A stretch of 64,000 nucleotides of DNA, taken from positions 279,934 to 343,933 of the forward strand of contig JBBHKE010000880.1 in assembly GCA_037447655.1 (NCBI GenBank). The letters are read 5' to 3'. Position 1 is the first letter of the stretch. Every line of letters starts with the position of its first letter. Source of the stretch: Zygnema cylindricum (Eukaryota > Streptophyta > Zygnematophyceae > Zygnematales > Zygnemataceae). Below are positions 47,083 to 57,685 of this stretch, one piece after another. Position numbers and translations under genes: made by a program. The notes under the pieces are model-generated. The model did not search any database. It was not told the DNA's origin and worked only from the letters and a program-made list of their open reading frames with translations.

Positions 47083-48193
47083 TGTAATTTTGTGACCTCC
47101 ATTGGTACACAGAATGTCGAGCTTATGTGAAGCCTCTAGGAGAGTATATACACTTTTGAATTTGACAATAAATAAGTCCCACTTGGGACGCAAAAACTCT
47201 AAATGACTACACCTTTGTATAATTTGGACTCCCTTGAGTCCGCTGCAAAAAAAATCACTGAATTTGCTCACCTCAGCATTATAATATGGTTTTTCAAAGA
47301 CAACATATTTGTACAGATGGCCTTTAGGAGAGAGGGGATTTTTCAATATTTTTCTAAGTTCTGAAAAACTCCTAATAGCTATTCTAAACAAATCAAAATT
47401 GAGTACCCTAATTATCGTACATATAAAATACAAAAGCCGCCGTACTTTATATACGGATATATTTGGCACCACTACTGGTCTCCCACGTGGCTAATAGGTC
47501 AACGTCATTCTGTCCTTTTTCTCTTCCGGTATCCAATAGGATGATGCCACGTGTCATTTCCTCCCATTTTTCGGAACTGCTCCCATATAGTCGTCTGGCA
47601 TACCAACACTAATGCGTGCCGCCCGTTCTTTTAACGGCGATCGATTTCAGCCGTTGGATCTAACGGCGCGCCGAATAAATGTTGACTATCGAATTTCACC
47701 GGTCAATGTTCCGTGTTTACCGTTGAATTTCGATGGTCAACATTCCGTGTTGACCGCTTAAAATTCATTCTCGCTTTGCGAACCGTCGATCGCGACATTT
47801 AATTTCGTCCGTCGATAATAAATGTTTGTTTCATTTATTTCGTCCGATACTGCCTATCGTGCGGTACCACACGCTCCATGTTGCGTTTTGTTTCGTAAGA
47901 TGTTAAATGAAATATGAAAGATTTAAGTTTAAATAACTATCAAATAAAATAGATGCAACGAAAACATCAAGACCTAATGGATAAGGCAGGCGCCTATTAT
48001 GTACGGCCTCCGTCCGGAGGTTACAGGAGCAAAGCCTGACTGTGGCAATTTAAATTTTGTATGAGCTTTGTCTTTTGTCTATTTTTTCATCTGTCTAAGG
48101 CCGCCATGGCTGCTTATCAATTCTCAGTGACTACAAAAATTATGAGAACTGCAGGCCTCAAAAAGGTAGCATACAAAATATCACTTTTCAACA
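47083..48193 (-). repeat. 5' LTR of minus-strand Copia element
   Basis: Matches 41601-42712. The edge beside the interior reads 'aattaca' before the primer-binding site on the minus strand; the outer edge is TGTTGAAAAGTGA. Confidence 0.85.
47971..48040 (+). promoter_or_regulatory. tRNA-like module, antisense in Copia 5' LTR
   Basis: GACCTAATGGATAAGGC is a good tRNA D arm/A box (tRNA-Arg-like). Downstream CAGG-AGCAAAG-CCTG forms a 4-bp stem with 7-base loop, like a T arm. The distance fits a tRNA body. The acceptor stem is absent and no close T-run stop is present in this family. Confidence 0.45.
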
Positions 48194-48639
48194 CATATAA
48201 TATGCCCTTAGACCCATATTGTATTGGCCGAAAAATAAAATAAAATAGGAACAGGGCTAAGTTGCACATCGATCGATAGAGAATTAAACGTCATGTCTAA
48301 ATTTTGAAAAACATTCGGACAATTTTTTATTTTTTTTTGAGTTTTGAGGTATTTTTTATTTAAAGCGTCAGATTTGGACGATCAGATGGTTGTTGATCAA
48401 AATAGCGATCTAAAAAGATCACATGAAAAGCCCATAACACAACTTACGATAGGACTTACGTCCGCGTTTTTTTTTTTTATTGGGTTTTCTTTCCCGCGGA
48501 ATGTCATCCTACGTCGTGTTAGTTCGCTAAAAAAATTCGTCCGGAGGCGTACGCTTTATTATGATCATACATCAGATTAGTACGTTTGTACAAGAGTGTG
48601 TACAATGCACACACATACAGTATGGCTACTTTGCGCTAG
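48194..48639. other. Non-coding stretch between Copia and T1 element
   Basis: 48190-48210 looks like a residual T1 right end. Otherwise nothing is recognised. Confidence 0.35.
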
Positions 48640-49476
48640 TTTTGTGCCAAGTTTTGTGTGTCTACCAAAGTCCTACCATAAAAACGCCTACATTTGAACT
48701 ATGAAAAGAAATGTAGACGAGTACGAAACTACGAAACTTCCTAAAAACGGCGATGATTGTAGAGGTCGAGGTTTTTGTGACGTTGTAGATGTTTAGGGTT
48801 TTCTGATATAGCGAAGTCATGTTACCGTGTGACGTCATCAGTACGAACATTTTCCGCCATGGCTTCCCGATTTCGTTTTCTTATCTTTTATCGTTCGATA
48901 TGCCATCAAACTTAGACCAACAATATTCAAAATAAAGAAAAAAAACACACCTTTCATTTGATACTATTATTCCTACATCTCGTGTAAATATGAGAGAAAG
49001 AGGAGTGGTCGAGTGAGAAAGAGGGGGGGAGACGAGGATGCCGTTAAATTTTGCAAATGACCCATGAAGGAAAGTGGAGGTCCGCGACCCTTGCAATTTT
49101 TTTTCAGTACATGTTTGTCATTTTCCTATGTGCATGCGCGTGACGAGTAGTTAAAAAAATAGCTTGTACTTTCCTTCGTGCTAATTTTTTCGAAAACGTT
49201 TGACACATGCAATCCAAGTTTTCTATTCGTCAATAGGGTAGTATTTTGATAAAAATCAGGTCACGATTTGATTCTAGTGCAAGTGTGAAGATGAGCGGGA
49301 AGTGAGTCGCGATAATAATAACGCCAAATTGTCGTGCCCTCCAAGTTCCAAGAAGACGCAAAATGTACTTGTGTTTTTCCCATTTTTCCTGAGGCGTAAT
49401 ATTTTCTCGTTACAAGTCCCATTTTCTGTGAAAACGACGCGAAAAAATCCTTACTTGAACACATGGGGACATGCCC
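48640..49476. mobile_element. T1 Tourist-like element (subfamily d), left end lost
   Basis: The right end ACACATGGGGACATGCCC/TAA is clear and the interior matches 27835-28776 (ATG-GCTTCCCGATTTCG block, 'gatatgccatcaaa'). A recognisable left terminus is missing. The central palindrome relic 'tcaggtcacgatttgatt' is at ~49256. Confidence 0.6.
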
Positions 49477-49646
49477 TAATTCTGGTCGTGCGATTTAGAT
49501 ATAGTTTGCCCAATCATTTCTACGACTTTGAATCTATGACACCTCCGGAGTACTGATTAGCCTCGAGAATTAAACTGTTTTCTTCTCCTTTTTGTCGTTT
49601 TCCTCATCACGTTTCTTTGTCTTTAGTCGCACATGGTGGTGAACTT
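49477..49646. other. Left flank of plus-strand Copia element
   Basis: Short unique sequence ending in AACTT directly before the LTR. The same five bases directly follow the LTR at 59722. Confidence 0.5.
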
Positions 49647-49847
49647 TGTAGAAACTAATGGATTTATTAGTATTTTCTAGGTCTAAATAGAAATAGAAAG
49701 AAGCCGAGGCAGTCTACCTCTAACTTCTCTCTCCAACTCTCAAACTTGTCGCAGTCACTGAGACATTGGAGAGGAAGCTAGAGCCATGGCTACCTTGGCT
49801 ATCCTAAGGTTTACGGGAATTTTATTTTAGGGTTTATTTATTTATCT

Positions 49848-49936
49848 AAAAGATATTTGCCGGCGGCAGGATTTGATCACTGTACCTACCGGCCGGCAGA
49901 CAGCAAGTAGCCGGACGCCTTAGCCGTTAAGTCTAG
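49848..49936 (-). promoter_or_regulatory. tRNA-like module, antisense in 5' LTR
   Basis: On the minus strand: ACTTAACGGCTAAGGC (D arm/A box-like), CCGGC...GCCGG (possible anticodon-like stem), then GATCAAATCC (B box-like), GCCGGCA, and a TTTT run ~10 nt on. Confidence 0.45.
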
Positions 49937-50464
49937 GATTAGTGTTAGATACTACATAGTTTGATAATTATTTAAAGATGTATACGTACGATAAATTCAT
50001 TTAACTGTTACGGATTATGGGATACATAGATCCGGTACGGATGACGGTACGGATTACGAATCAATACCGCGCATTTGTTTCGGAAGTGAAATAAATACCG
50101 CGCATGTATTTATTACAGCTACGATTAAATCCGAATTTAATCGGACGGCCGGAATTAGCGCCGAGATCGCGGAGGAAGATTTCGGCGGTTTGTGGCCATC
50201 GCCACATCGGATGACGCGTGGCGAAATTCCGTTGGATTGTAGAATCTCCGGAGATTATGGCACCGAATCCGGATTTGACATGTGTCGACATTTAGGCCAT
50301 GTCGTACAATGTCCGTACTGAAAGTACACCGGCGGCTGTACTTTTGCGTACGGAACTCAATTCTGATTGGTTCCGTACATCAGTAGATAGAGTCTGTGAG
50401 AGAGATAGGACTTAGAAAAAATTAGAAGATAGGACCCTCTCTCCCAGAGAGCTTCTGTACAAAA

Positions 50465-50478
50465 GGTCAACTTTGACC
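50465..50478. promoter_or_regulatory. W-box-like palindrome in LTR
   Basis: GGTCAACTTTGACC: two TTGACC cores back to back. The same site occurs at 55870 and 59499 in the other two LTRs. Confidence 0.4.
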
Positions 50479-50668
50479 CTCCATAACTTACTGCTCAGGG
50501 GAGCAAATTTAGAGATTCTTTTTGCTACTAACTCAAGGGAGTCTTGCCTTCACAGGGGTGCAGGTGGTCAGGGTTTTTGTCTGCCAGGGTGGCAGTTATT
50601 TTTGCTTAAACAAAAAGGGGTCAGGATTATCCAAGAGGCTTCTTGGAAGCTGTCCACTCTGAGGACTT

Positions 50669-52921
50669 ATGGAGGTCTCAGAGTTACAGGTTATGGGCCC
50701 ACCCTCTAGGGTACCAATCTTTAATGGAACTGGCTTCATATACTGGGAAAGTATGATGATAGGAGCTCTATGCGAAAAAAGGTTTTGGGGGATAGTGAGT
50801 GGACGATTGGGGCGTCCATCAAGTCTTGGAAATCCTCCAGGGTTTGGAGGAAGCAGATTCACCATGAAAGAGGATTCACCTTCAACAGAGGAAACAAAGG
50901 AAGGAGAGGTGGTGGACAAAGGAAAGGAGAAGGAGGCGACCACACCAATAGCAACTGGTTTAGCATTCATGTCACCTATTCCGAGGAACGAGGAGAATGA
51001 TACTGAAACCTGGGACTTCAACAATATGGCGGCAAAGCACTTCATCCTACGCCATCTCACTCAAGGACTTGCATGTCCTCATTTGCAGGTAGAAAGGGCA
51101 TCCGATCTTTGGATGGCTCTTATAGAGATGTACCGAAGTGGTACAATTCAGCAACAACAGTTGGCTGATCAGAAAGTTAAGGAGTATGTATACAAAGGGG
51201 GAAATATGTTGGATTTTTGCAATGAGCTTGCTACACTCTTCATGGAGCTACACAGTGCGGGAAAAGATTTTAGTGAAAAAGAAAAGGTTAACTGTTTACT
51301 GATGAAGTTACCTGATGAGTTCGTGAACATAGTTTACCTTGTGCAGGACTTGCCTGACTCAAGGTGGATATGGAACTCAGTGGTAGGGATGATTCTCGTT
51401 CAAGAGAATACAATTGAGATCCGAAGGGGAGGAAAGAGTGGCCAAGCCTTGGCAACAGCGACTGATTGGAGGAACAATGATTCCCGAAAATCGGTCAGAA
51501 ACTATGGGGGTAAGGAGCAGAAAAAACAGGCAGATGAGTTCGAACCAAGGGCTCCCAAAGGTCTATGTCATTTTTGTAAGAAACCGGGGCACTATATGGC
51601 AGAGTGCACGAAGCTAACCGAGCTTCGGTTAAAGGAGGGGCAGACCAGTGGTTACCTGAGAGGAAAGAAAAAGGCCCTTGTCACACAGGTACTTGAGGCT
51701 GAATCCGAGGACGAGGACGATGAGCTCCTTTTGGATGAGGAGTTGGAGGCAAAAAATAAGGTCGAAATTCCACGAAGGCAGAAATGTGCTTGCGGTGGAT
51801 TGAAAGGTGAAGCAGGCTGGATTGTAGATTCAGGTGCCTCCATGCACATGTGTAAGGATAGACACCTGTTCACTAAGATAAGAAAGATTCCCACCGTAGA
51901 GATAGAGTACGGGGATGGGAGGATAGTCACCACTACTCTTGTAGGATCGGTAGATCTAAAAGTGTTGGTAGAAGGAAAGACATCCATATTAACATTCTCC
52001 GATGTATTGTTTATTCTGGAGCTGAACAAAAATCTTATCTCTACATCAGTATTAGATGATAAGGGTTTTTTTACTAGCACTAGGGAAGGAGTCTTTACTG
52101 CTAGTTTTGAGGATGATGTCTATTTCATTGCTGAGAAAGGTAGCCATGGGATGTTTAGGCTGATCTTAAGTAATGAAAAGAAGAAACTTTACTATGCTGG
52201 TGTTCATGATATTATGATGTGGCATAAGAGGCTTGGGCATGTGAATCTAGATAAGTTAAGAGAGATGAAAAAGATGGGAGTGGTGGAACGGATTCAGTTC
52301 AGTGAGAGTGATGATATAAGTGATTGTAGTGGATGTGCTCAAGGTAAAGCACACAGATTACCCTTTCCTAAAACAGCCACCTATAAGGGAGAAAAACTTC
52401 TAGATCTAGTACACACAGATATTTGGGGACCGGCTAGAGTGCCCTCACCGGGGGGGAAGAGATTTATGATGACTATAACTGATGATTGGTCTCGGTATTC
52501 CCGGGTATATTTTTTGAAAAACAAGTCCGAAGCTGAGGATTGTTTTAGACAATATAAAGCATGGAGCGAAAAACTCCATGAAACTCCAATCAAGAGAGTA
52601 AGGAGTGACAATGGTGGAGAGTATACTTCTAACCAGTTTGAGGATTTTTTGAGGGAAGATGGGGTTCAACACCAAAAGACAGTTCCAGAAAATCCGGAAC
52701 AGAATGGGGTAGCTGAAAGGTTAAATAGAACACTAAGTGATAGTGCTAGAAGTATGTTGTCAGATAAAAAGATAGGAAAAAGGTTTTGGGCAGAAGCAAT
52801 GAACTGTGCTAATTACCTCAAGAATAGAGTTCTTACTTCAGCTATAAAAGATCAAACACCTTATGAGAGATGGACAGGCCGGAAACCAGACATATCTCAC
52901 TTAAAGGTTTTCGGCAGTTAA
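50669..52921 (+). CDS. Copia gag-protease-integrase segment (750 aa to nonsense codon)
   Basis: The frame starts at an ATG inside the LTR (MEVSELQVMG...), preceded by an in-frame TGA; the alternative start is the ATG at 50693 within the primer-binding site. Gag spans residues ~1-290. The CCHC knuckle CHFCKKPGHYMAEC starts at residue 300 and the protease motif WIVDSGASMHMC has its Asp at 387. Integrase has HHCC zinc ligands from H519 (HKRLGHVNL...CSGCAQGKAH), then D584 (HTDIWGP), D647 (RSDNGGEY) and E683 (NGVAE), a DD35E arrangement. It ends at TAA 52919-52921 in the conserved FGS motif of the integrase tail; the minus-strand copy keeps a sense codon there. Downstream homology continues in the same frame. 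Confidence 0.92.
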   Translation: MEVSELQVMGPPSRVPIFNGTGFIYWESMMIGALCEKRFWGIVSGRLGRPSSLGNPPGFGGSRFTMKEDSPSTEETKEGEVVDKGKEKEATTPIATGLAFMSPIPRNEENDTETWDFNNMAAKHFILRHLTQGLACPHLQVERASDLWMALIEMYRSGTIQQQQLADQKVKEYVYKGGNMLDFCNELATLFMELHSAGKDFSEKEKVNCLLMKLPDEFVNIVYLVQDLPDSRWIWNSVVGMILVQENTIEIRRGGKSGQALATATDWRNNDSRKSVRNYGGKEQKKQADEFEPRAPKGLCHFCKKPGHYMAECTKLTELRLKEGQTSGYLRGKKKALVTQVLEAESEDEDDELLLDEELEAKNKVEIPRRQKCACGGLKGEAGWIVDSGASMHMCKDRHLFTKIRKIPTVEIEYGDGRIVTTTLVGSVDLKVLVEGKTSILTFSDVLFILELNKNLISTSVLDDKGFFTSTREGVFTASFEDDVYFIAEKGSHGMFRLILSNEKKKLYYAGVHDIMMWHKRLGHVNLDKLREMKKMGVVERIQFSESDDISDCSGCAQGKAHRLPFPKTATYKGEKLLDLVHTDIWGPARVPSPGGKRFMMTITDDWSRYSRVYFLKNKSEAEDCFRQYKAWSEKLHETPIKRVRSDNGGEYTSNQFEDFLREDGVQHQKTVPENPEQNGVAERLNRTLSDSARSMLSDKKIGKRFWAEAMNCANYLKNRVLTSAIKDQTPYERWTGRKPDISHLKVFGS
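50689..50703 (+). promoter_or_regulatory. Primer-binding site (initiator tRNA-Met anticodon region)
   Basis: GGTTATGGGCCCACC begins at the first base after the LTR. It is the reverse complement of GGUGGGCCCAUAACC, the anticodon stem-loop of plant initiator tRNA-Met. This is half-tRNA priming as known in Drosophila copia, not the usual 3'-CCA priming. The included ATG (50693) is in frame with gag. Confidence 0.85.
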
Positions 52922-54100
52922 GTATTCAGTCTAGATACTGATCGGTCCAATTGGAAGCTAGATCCTAAAGGAAAACCGGGATACTTATTAGGATATGATG
53001 AAGATGTTAAAGGATATAGAGTTTATGATTTAAAAAGGGAAGATATAATCTTAGTAAAGCATCTAGTAGTTATGGATGAAGGAAAGTCTGTGGATCCCTT
53101 CAAATATACAAAGTCAGTAAAAATCAGATTTGAGTCAGAAAATTCCGATGACTTTGAGCTTCCTAACTATCCAGGTTTTAGAGAAGATGACATTGTTGCA
53201 GGAACAAATCAGACCGAAAAGAACTCGGCTGTGGAAACTCCAGCGACAACTCTACTTGAAGCGGAAGACGTGGTGGAAATTGATTCGGAATCAAGGGATA
53301 GGGGAGAAGCCGAGTTTGTTCGAAAGAATCCACGAGAACCATCTATTCCGGCATCAGATTTTGAGGGGGGGAGGAGAAGTAGCAAAAGACTGCAAGAAAA
53401 ACAGGTTAATAACAAGGTAACTAAACTATCTCATCAAGATGAACCTCAATCTTATAGAGAGGCGATGACTTGTCCAGAAAGAAACCGGTGGAAGACAGCC
53501 ATCAATGAGGAGATGGCTTCAATCTTGGCAGCCGATACTTGGGAGCTGGTGGACTGTCCACCTAACCGAAAACCAATTGGTTGTAAGTGGGTCTTCAAAT
53601 TAAAACTGAACCCAGATAACACAATCGAACGCTACAAGGCCAGATTAGTGGCAAAGGGATTTACACAAAAGGAAGGAATTGACTACGAGGAAACCTTTGC
53701 CCCGGTGGTCAGATTTCCCTCCGTCCGCATACTTCGCAGTTTAGCAGCGGCGGAAGACATGGAAGTGCATCAGATGGACATCAAGACAGCCTTTCTGCAT
53801 GGAGAATTGGAAGAGGAGATCTTCATGCGACAACCCGAAGGTTTTGTGGAGGAAGGAGAGGAGAGTAAGGTATGCCGGCTGATTAAATCTCTTTATGGTT
53901 TGAAACAGGCACCTCGAAAATGGAATAAGAAGCTTGATGAGTTTCTTACCGCTCTGGGATATATTCGGATCAGCTCATATCACTCAATCTATGTTTTTGA
54001 AGATGAGGAAGGTTTGATATTTATTGCAATTTATGTTGATGATTTGCTTGTATTAAGTAAATCAATGGAAAAAAATCAACAAACTGAAAACCGATCTTAA
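52922..54100 (+). pseudogene. Copia integrase tail and reverse transcriptase segment
   Basis: Same frame as the upstream gag-integrase segment. It holds the GYLLGYDEDVKGYRVYD tail region, an acidic linker with RRSSKRLQEK, then RT: NRWKTAINEEMASI, KWVFKLK, ARLVAKGFTQKEGIDYEETFAPV, VHQMDIKTAFLHGELEEEIFM (metal-binding Asp), SLYGLKQAPRKWNKK and YVDDLLVLSKS (catalytic Asp pair near 54035-54040). A single extra A in an A run at ~54068-54074 throws the frame, giving a false stop at 54098. Confidence 0.9.
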
Positions 54101-54113
54101 GGGGATATTTGAA

Positions 54114-55028
54114 ATGAAGGATATGGGAGAAGCAAGTTATATTTTGGGAATTCAAGTAGAGAGAGACCGGAAAAGGAAAATTATAAAACTGACTCAAAAG
54201 GAAGCAATAGGGAACATGCTTGAAAAATTTCAAATGGATAAAGCTAATAGTTGTACAACTCCAATGGAGTTGAAGAAGGGAAGTGAGGGGAGTGAGGAAG
54301 AAGGAGTCATAGTCTTAGACGAGGAATTATCTCCTGATGAACAGAAGTTCATGAAGACTATTCCTTACAGGCAAGTAGTGGGAAGTCTAATCTATTTTAT
54401 GAATTGTACCCGGCCGGATTTAGCTGCAGCTGTAGGAGTGCTGAGTAGAAGTCTAAATGCTCCCACTAAAAAGGATTGGGAGGCAGCTAAGAGAGTCCTT
54501 AGATATTTGGTAGGAACTAGAGATCTATGGTTGCATTTGGGTGGGGAGAATACTGACATCACTACTTGGAGTGATGCCAGTTATGGTTATTCTCCGATGA
54601 GGAGATGCACTTTTGGATATGTATTATATGTGGGTGATGGGGCTTGCTGTTGGAGTAGCAAACAACAAAAGGTTATTGCTCAGTCCACCATGGAGGCTGA
54701 GTATATGGCCTCTTGCTCTGCTGTAAAAGAATTGATGTGGGTCAAGTCTTTGCTTGGTGAGCTTGGTCACCTTAAGAGTGGTGTGCAGAAAATATTTTGT
54801 GATAATCAGGCAGCAATCGCTATTTCTGCCAATCCTAAACACCATTTTAAAGCCAAACACATGGACATCAGACTCAGCTTTGTTAGAGAGAAAGTAGAAA
54901 ACAAAATAATCAGTTTAGAGTACAGACCAGATAGTGAGATGGTAGCAGATATGATGACCAAACCTGTGCCTTCCCCTAAGCTAATTTTTTGCAGGGAGAA
55001 GTGTGGTCTGAAATTAAAGATTGACTAG
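54114..55028 (+). pseudogene. Copia RT end and RNase H segment
   Basis: Continues the RT in the +1 frame (MKDMGEASYILGIQV, LIYFMNCTRPDLAAAVG) and the RNase H (TWSDASYGYSPMRRC, STMEAEYMASC, IFCDNQAAIAIS, KHMDIRLSFVRE, MADMMTKPVPSPK-type end). The stop at 55026-55028 is immediately followed by the polypurine tract. Its catalytic residues look intact. Confidence 0.92.
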
Positions 55029-55041
55029 AAAATAAGGGGAG
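55029..55041 (+). promoter_or_regulatory. Polypurine tract
   Basis: AAAATAAGGGGAG between the pol stop codon and the 3' LTR; identical in the minus-strand element. Confidence 0.85.
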
Positions 55042-56093
55042 TGTAGAAACTAATGGATTTATTAGTATTTTCTAGGTCTAAATAGAAATAGAAAGAAGCC
55101 GAGGCAGTCTACCTCTAACTTCTCTCTCCAACTCTCAAACTTGTCGCAGTCACTGAGACATTGGAGAGGAAGCTAGAGCCATGGCTACCTTGGCTATCCT
55201 AAGGTTTACAAGAATTTTATTTTAGGGTTTATTTATTTATCTAAAAGATATTTGCCGGCGGCAGGATTTGATCACTGTACCTACCGGCCGGCAGACAGCA
55301 AGTAGCCGGACGCCTTAGCCGTTATGTCTAGAGGTAGTGTTATGCAGTATATAGTTTGATATTTATTTAAACATGTATACGTTCGATAAACCATTTAACT
55401 GTAATTAATTACGGGATACATAGATCCAGTAATACGTAATGTTTGACTTACGGTACGGACATAAATTAGTACCGCGCATTTTGTTTCATAAATGAAACAA
55501 ATACCGCGCATGTATTTATTACTGCCACGATTAAATCCGAATTTAATCGGACGGCCAGGATTAGCGCCGAGATCGCGGAGGAAGATTTTGGCGGTTTGTG
55601 GCCATCGCCACATCAGATGACGCGTGGCGAAATTCCGTTGGATTGTGGAATCTCCAGAGATTATGGCACCGAATCCGGATTTGACATGTGTCGACATTTT
55701 GGACATGTTGTACAATGTCCGTACATAAAGTACACCGGCAGCTGTACTTTTGCGTACGGAACTCAATTCTGATTGGTTCCGTACATCAGTAGATAGAGTC
55801 TGTGAGAGAGATAGGACTTATAAAAATTAGAAGATATGACCCCCTCTCCCAGAGAGCTTCTGTACAAAAGGTCAACTTTGACCCTCCATAACTTACTGCT
55901 CAGGGGAGCAAATTCAGAGATTCTTTTTGCAACCGACTTAGGGGAGTCTTGTCTTTACAGGGGTAGAGGTGGTCAGGGTTTTTGTCTGCCAAGGTGGCAG
56001 TTATTTTTGCTGGAACACAAAGGGGTCAGGATTATCCTAGAGGCTTCTTGGAAGCTGTCTACTCTGAGGACTTATGGAGGTCTCAGAGTTTCA
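55042..56093 (+). repeat. 3' LTR of plus-strand Copia element
   Basis: 1052 bp, TGTAGAAACTAATGG to GAGTTTCA. It differs from the 5' LTR at few sites in the first ~280 bp and at many sites afterward. It includes the tRNA-like module. Confidence 0.92.
55243..55330 (-). promoter_or_regulatory. tRNA-like module, antisense in 3' LTR
   Basis: Same layout as at 49848-49936: D-arm-like AACGGCTAAGGC, B-box-like GATCAAATCC and a following TTTT, all on the minus strand. Confidence 0.45.
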
Positions 56094-56885
56094 TATCAAT
56101 CATTACTTGCGCCTGCATTACTTCAAATATGTGACAATTGTAGATGTCTACAAAATATGCGACAACCTTCGATAGTACGAAACGAAATGTAGACGACTAC
56201 GAAAATTTCTAAAATTTGTGACGTCTACAAAAACGGGGACGGTTGTAGACGTCGAGTTTTTTGTGACATTGTAGTTGTTTAGGGTTTTGTGACTTTGCGA
56301 AGTCATGCTACCTTGTGACATCATCAACACGTAAATTTTCCGCCATGGCTTTCCGATTTCTTTTTCTTACCATTTATCATTCGATATGCCATCAAAATGA
56401 GACCAAAAACATTAAAAAAAAGGAAAAAAAATATCTTTCATTTGATACTATTATTGTTGCATTTCATTTAGAGATGAGAGAAAGAGGAGCGGTCGAATGA
56501 AAAAGACGGGGAAAGACGAGGACGTTGTAAATTTTTGCAAAGGACCCATGAATGAAAGTGGAGGTCCGAGACCCCAACGATGTACTCTCCCTCGTTCAAA
56601 AATGTTCGAAGACGTTTCACTCGTGCAATACCTGCTTTGTACTCGTCGATAGGGTATTATTTTAATTAAAATCAGATCGCGATTTGATTCCAGTGCAAGT
56701 GTGAAGATGAGCTGGAAATGGGTCGCGATGATAATAACGCAAAAATGTCGTACCTTCCAAGTTTCAAAATGACACAAAATGTTTTTGCCCATTTTTTGTA
56801 CGGCGTAATATTTTTTCATTGGAAGTCCCATTTTCTGTGAAAACGACGGAAAAAAACCCGTACTTGAACACATGGGAACACGCCC
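56094..56885. mobile_element. T1 Tourist-like element (subfamily d), left end cut by LTR
   Basis: Starts inside a T1 copy (compare 'tcaatcattacttg' with 41466) and ends in CACATGGGAACACGCCC/TAA. The central near-palindrome TCAGATCGCGATTTGA is at about 56672-56688. Confidence 0.65.
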
Positions 56886-57677
56886 TAAAACTATTGTACT
56901 GAAATATACGGGAGCGTACGAGAATGTACCCTTAAAACCCTAAAATCTCGCTTAAATAACCCTAAAATGTATGATAATCTACGGCTATGAAAATAGCTGT
57001 ATGACAATGTAACGCAGCTGTACTAAATAATACAGAAATGTACGGCAACATACCCTTAGCTGTAATAACTGTAAAAAGTACGTAGAAATATGGATACTAT
57101 ATGTAAATGTACTAAAAAACAAAAACAATTGTAATTAAATATGCAGAATGTATTAAAATCTACCCTAAAAACCAGAAAATCCCCTAAAACCCTTAAATAA
57201 CCCTAAAATGTACCGACATATACGGACGATGTAGGAAATTGTACAAAAAATGTGCGAATGCTAAGTAGGTTACAAATTTTAGCACGAAATATATAAAATT
57301 TGAAATTGTTTTATGCGCAGTGTACGTGGTAGTACGCGGTAATCGTTAGTTTTCTCCGTGCGTTTTATGCGCATAGGACATCTATGATATGTTTCCAAAC
57401 GTCCGTAAAAGTGTGGATTACACGCCCTTGGCTGGATACGTTTGTACTTGGTAACTAGGGCTTGGAGAACATAGTTAAAAGTTTCTGATTTTTACAATCT
57501 ATTTATGTCAGTTTAACTGAGCGTGCAAAATTAAAAGTCTTTCATATTTAACGGCCATTCAATATAATTGAACTTAAAGAACAAAAGTCCGCAATTTGTA
57601 AAGCCTTTATATTTTAACTGGAACCGAGGGTTCATCATTGAAATTGTGTTATTTGTACAACCTTTACATTGTAAATA
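56886..57677. other. Non-coding stretch with CCCTAAA-like pieces
   Basis: Contains two diverged copies (about 56930-56990 and 57165-57230) of a segment with 'aaataaccctaaaatgta'. No gene. Confidence 0.4.
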
Positions 57678-57685
57678 CTGACTAG

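Larger units (their letters stand above)
41601..48193 (-). mobile_element. Copia retrotransposon, minus strand, decayed
   Basis: LTRs at 41601-42712 and 47083-48193 (1112 and 1111 bp) flank 4370 bp carrying gag, protease, integrase, RT and RNase H remnants in order on the minus strand. It is the same superlineage as 49647-56093; the proteins match closely throughout. Many frameshifts and stops make it inactive. The flanks 'aaaac' and 'catat' do not match, so the target duplication is lost. Confidence 0.88.
49647..50688 (+). repeat. 5' LTR of plus-strand Copia element
   Basis: 1042 bp from TGTAGAAACTAATGG to GAGTTACA. The first ~280 bp are almost identical to the 3' LTR; the last ~550 bp are almost identical to the lone LTR at 58675. 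It contains an antisense tRNA-like module, a TTGACC palindrome (50465-50478) and the upstream gag ATG (50669). Confidence 0.92.
49647..56093 (+). mobile_element. Copia retrotransposon, plus strand, nearly intact
   Basis: A 6447-bp element: LTRs 49647-50688 and 55042-56093, primer-binding site 50689-50703, a long gag-pol frame 50669-55028, polypurine tract 55029-55041. Only one nonsense codon (52919) and one single-base frameshift (~54070) are seen in gag-pol. Domain order gag-PR-IN-RT-RH defines Copia. LTRs begin TG and end CA. The flanks AACTT and TATCA do not match, explained by the LTR recombination described under findings. Confidence 0.93.

Noticed and set aside
47971-48040. Possible functional tRNA-Arg gene
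   Set aside because: The D arm is tRNA-like but the acceptor stem is missing and the T loop is degenerate. It is kept only as a tRNA-like module of the LTR.
50061-50291. Antisense 76-codon frame present in all three Copia LTRs (also 55395-55766 and 59096-59326)
   Set aside because: The LTR DNA itself is nearly identical in this region, so a shared open frame is expected without selection. The frame has no known domain.
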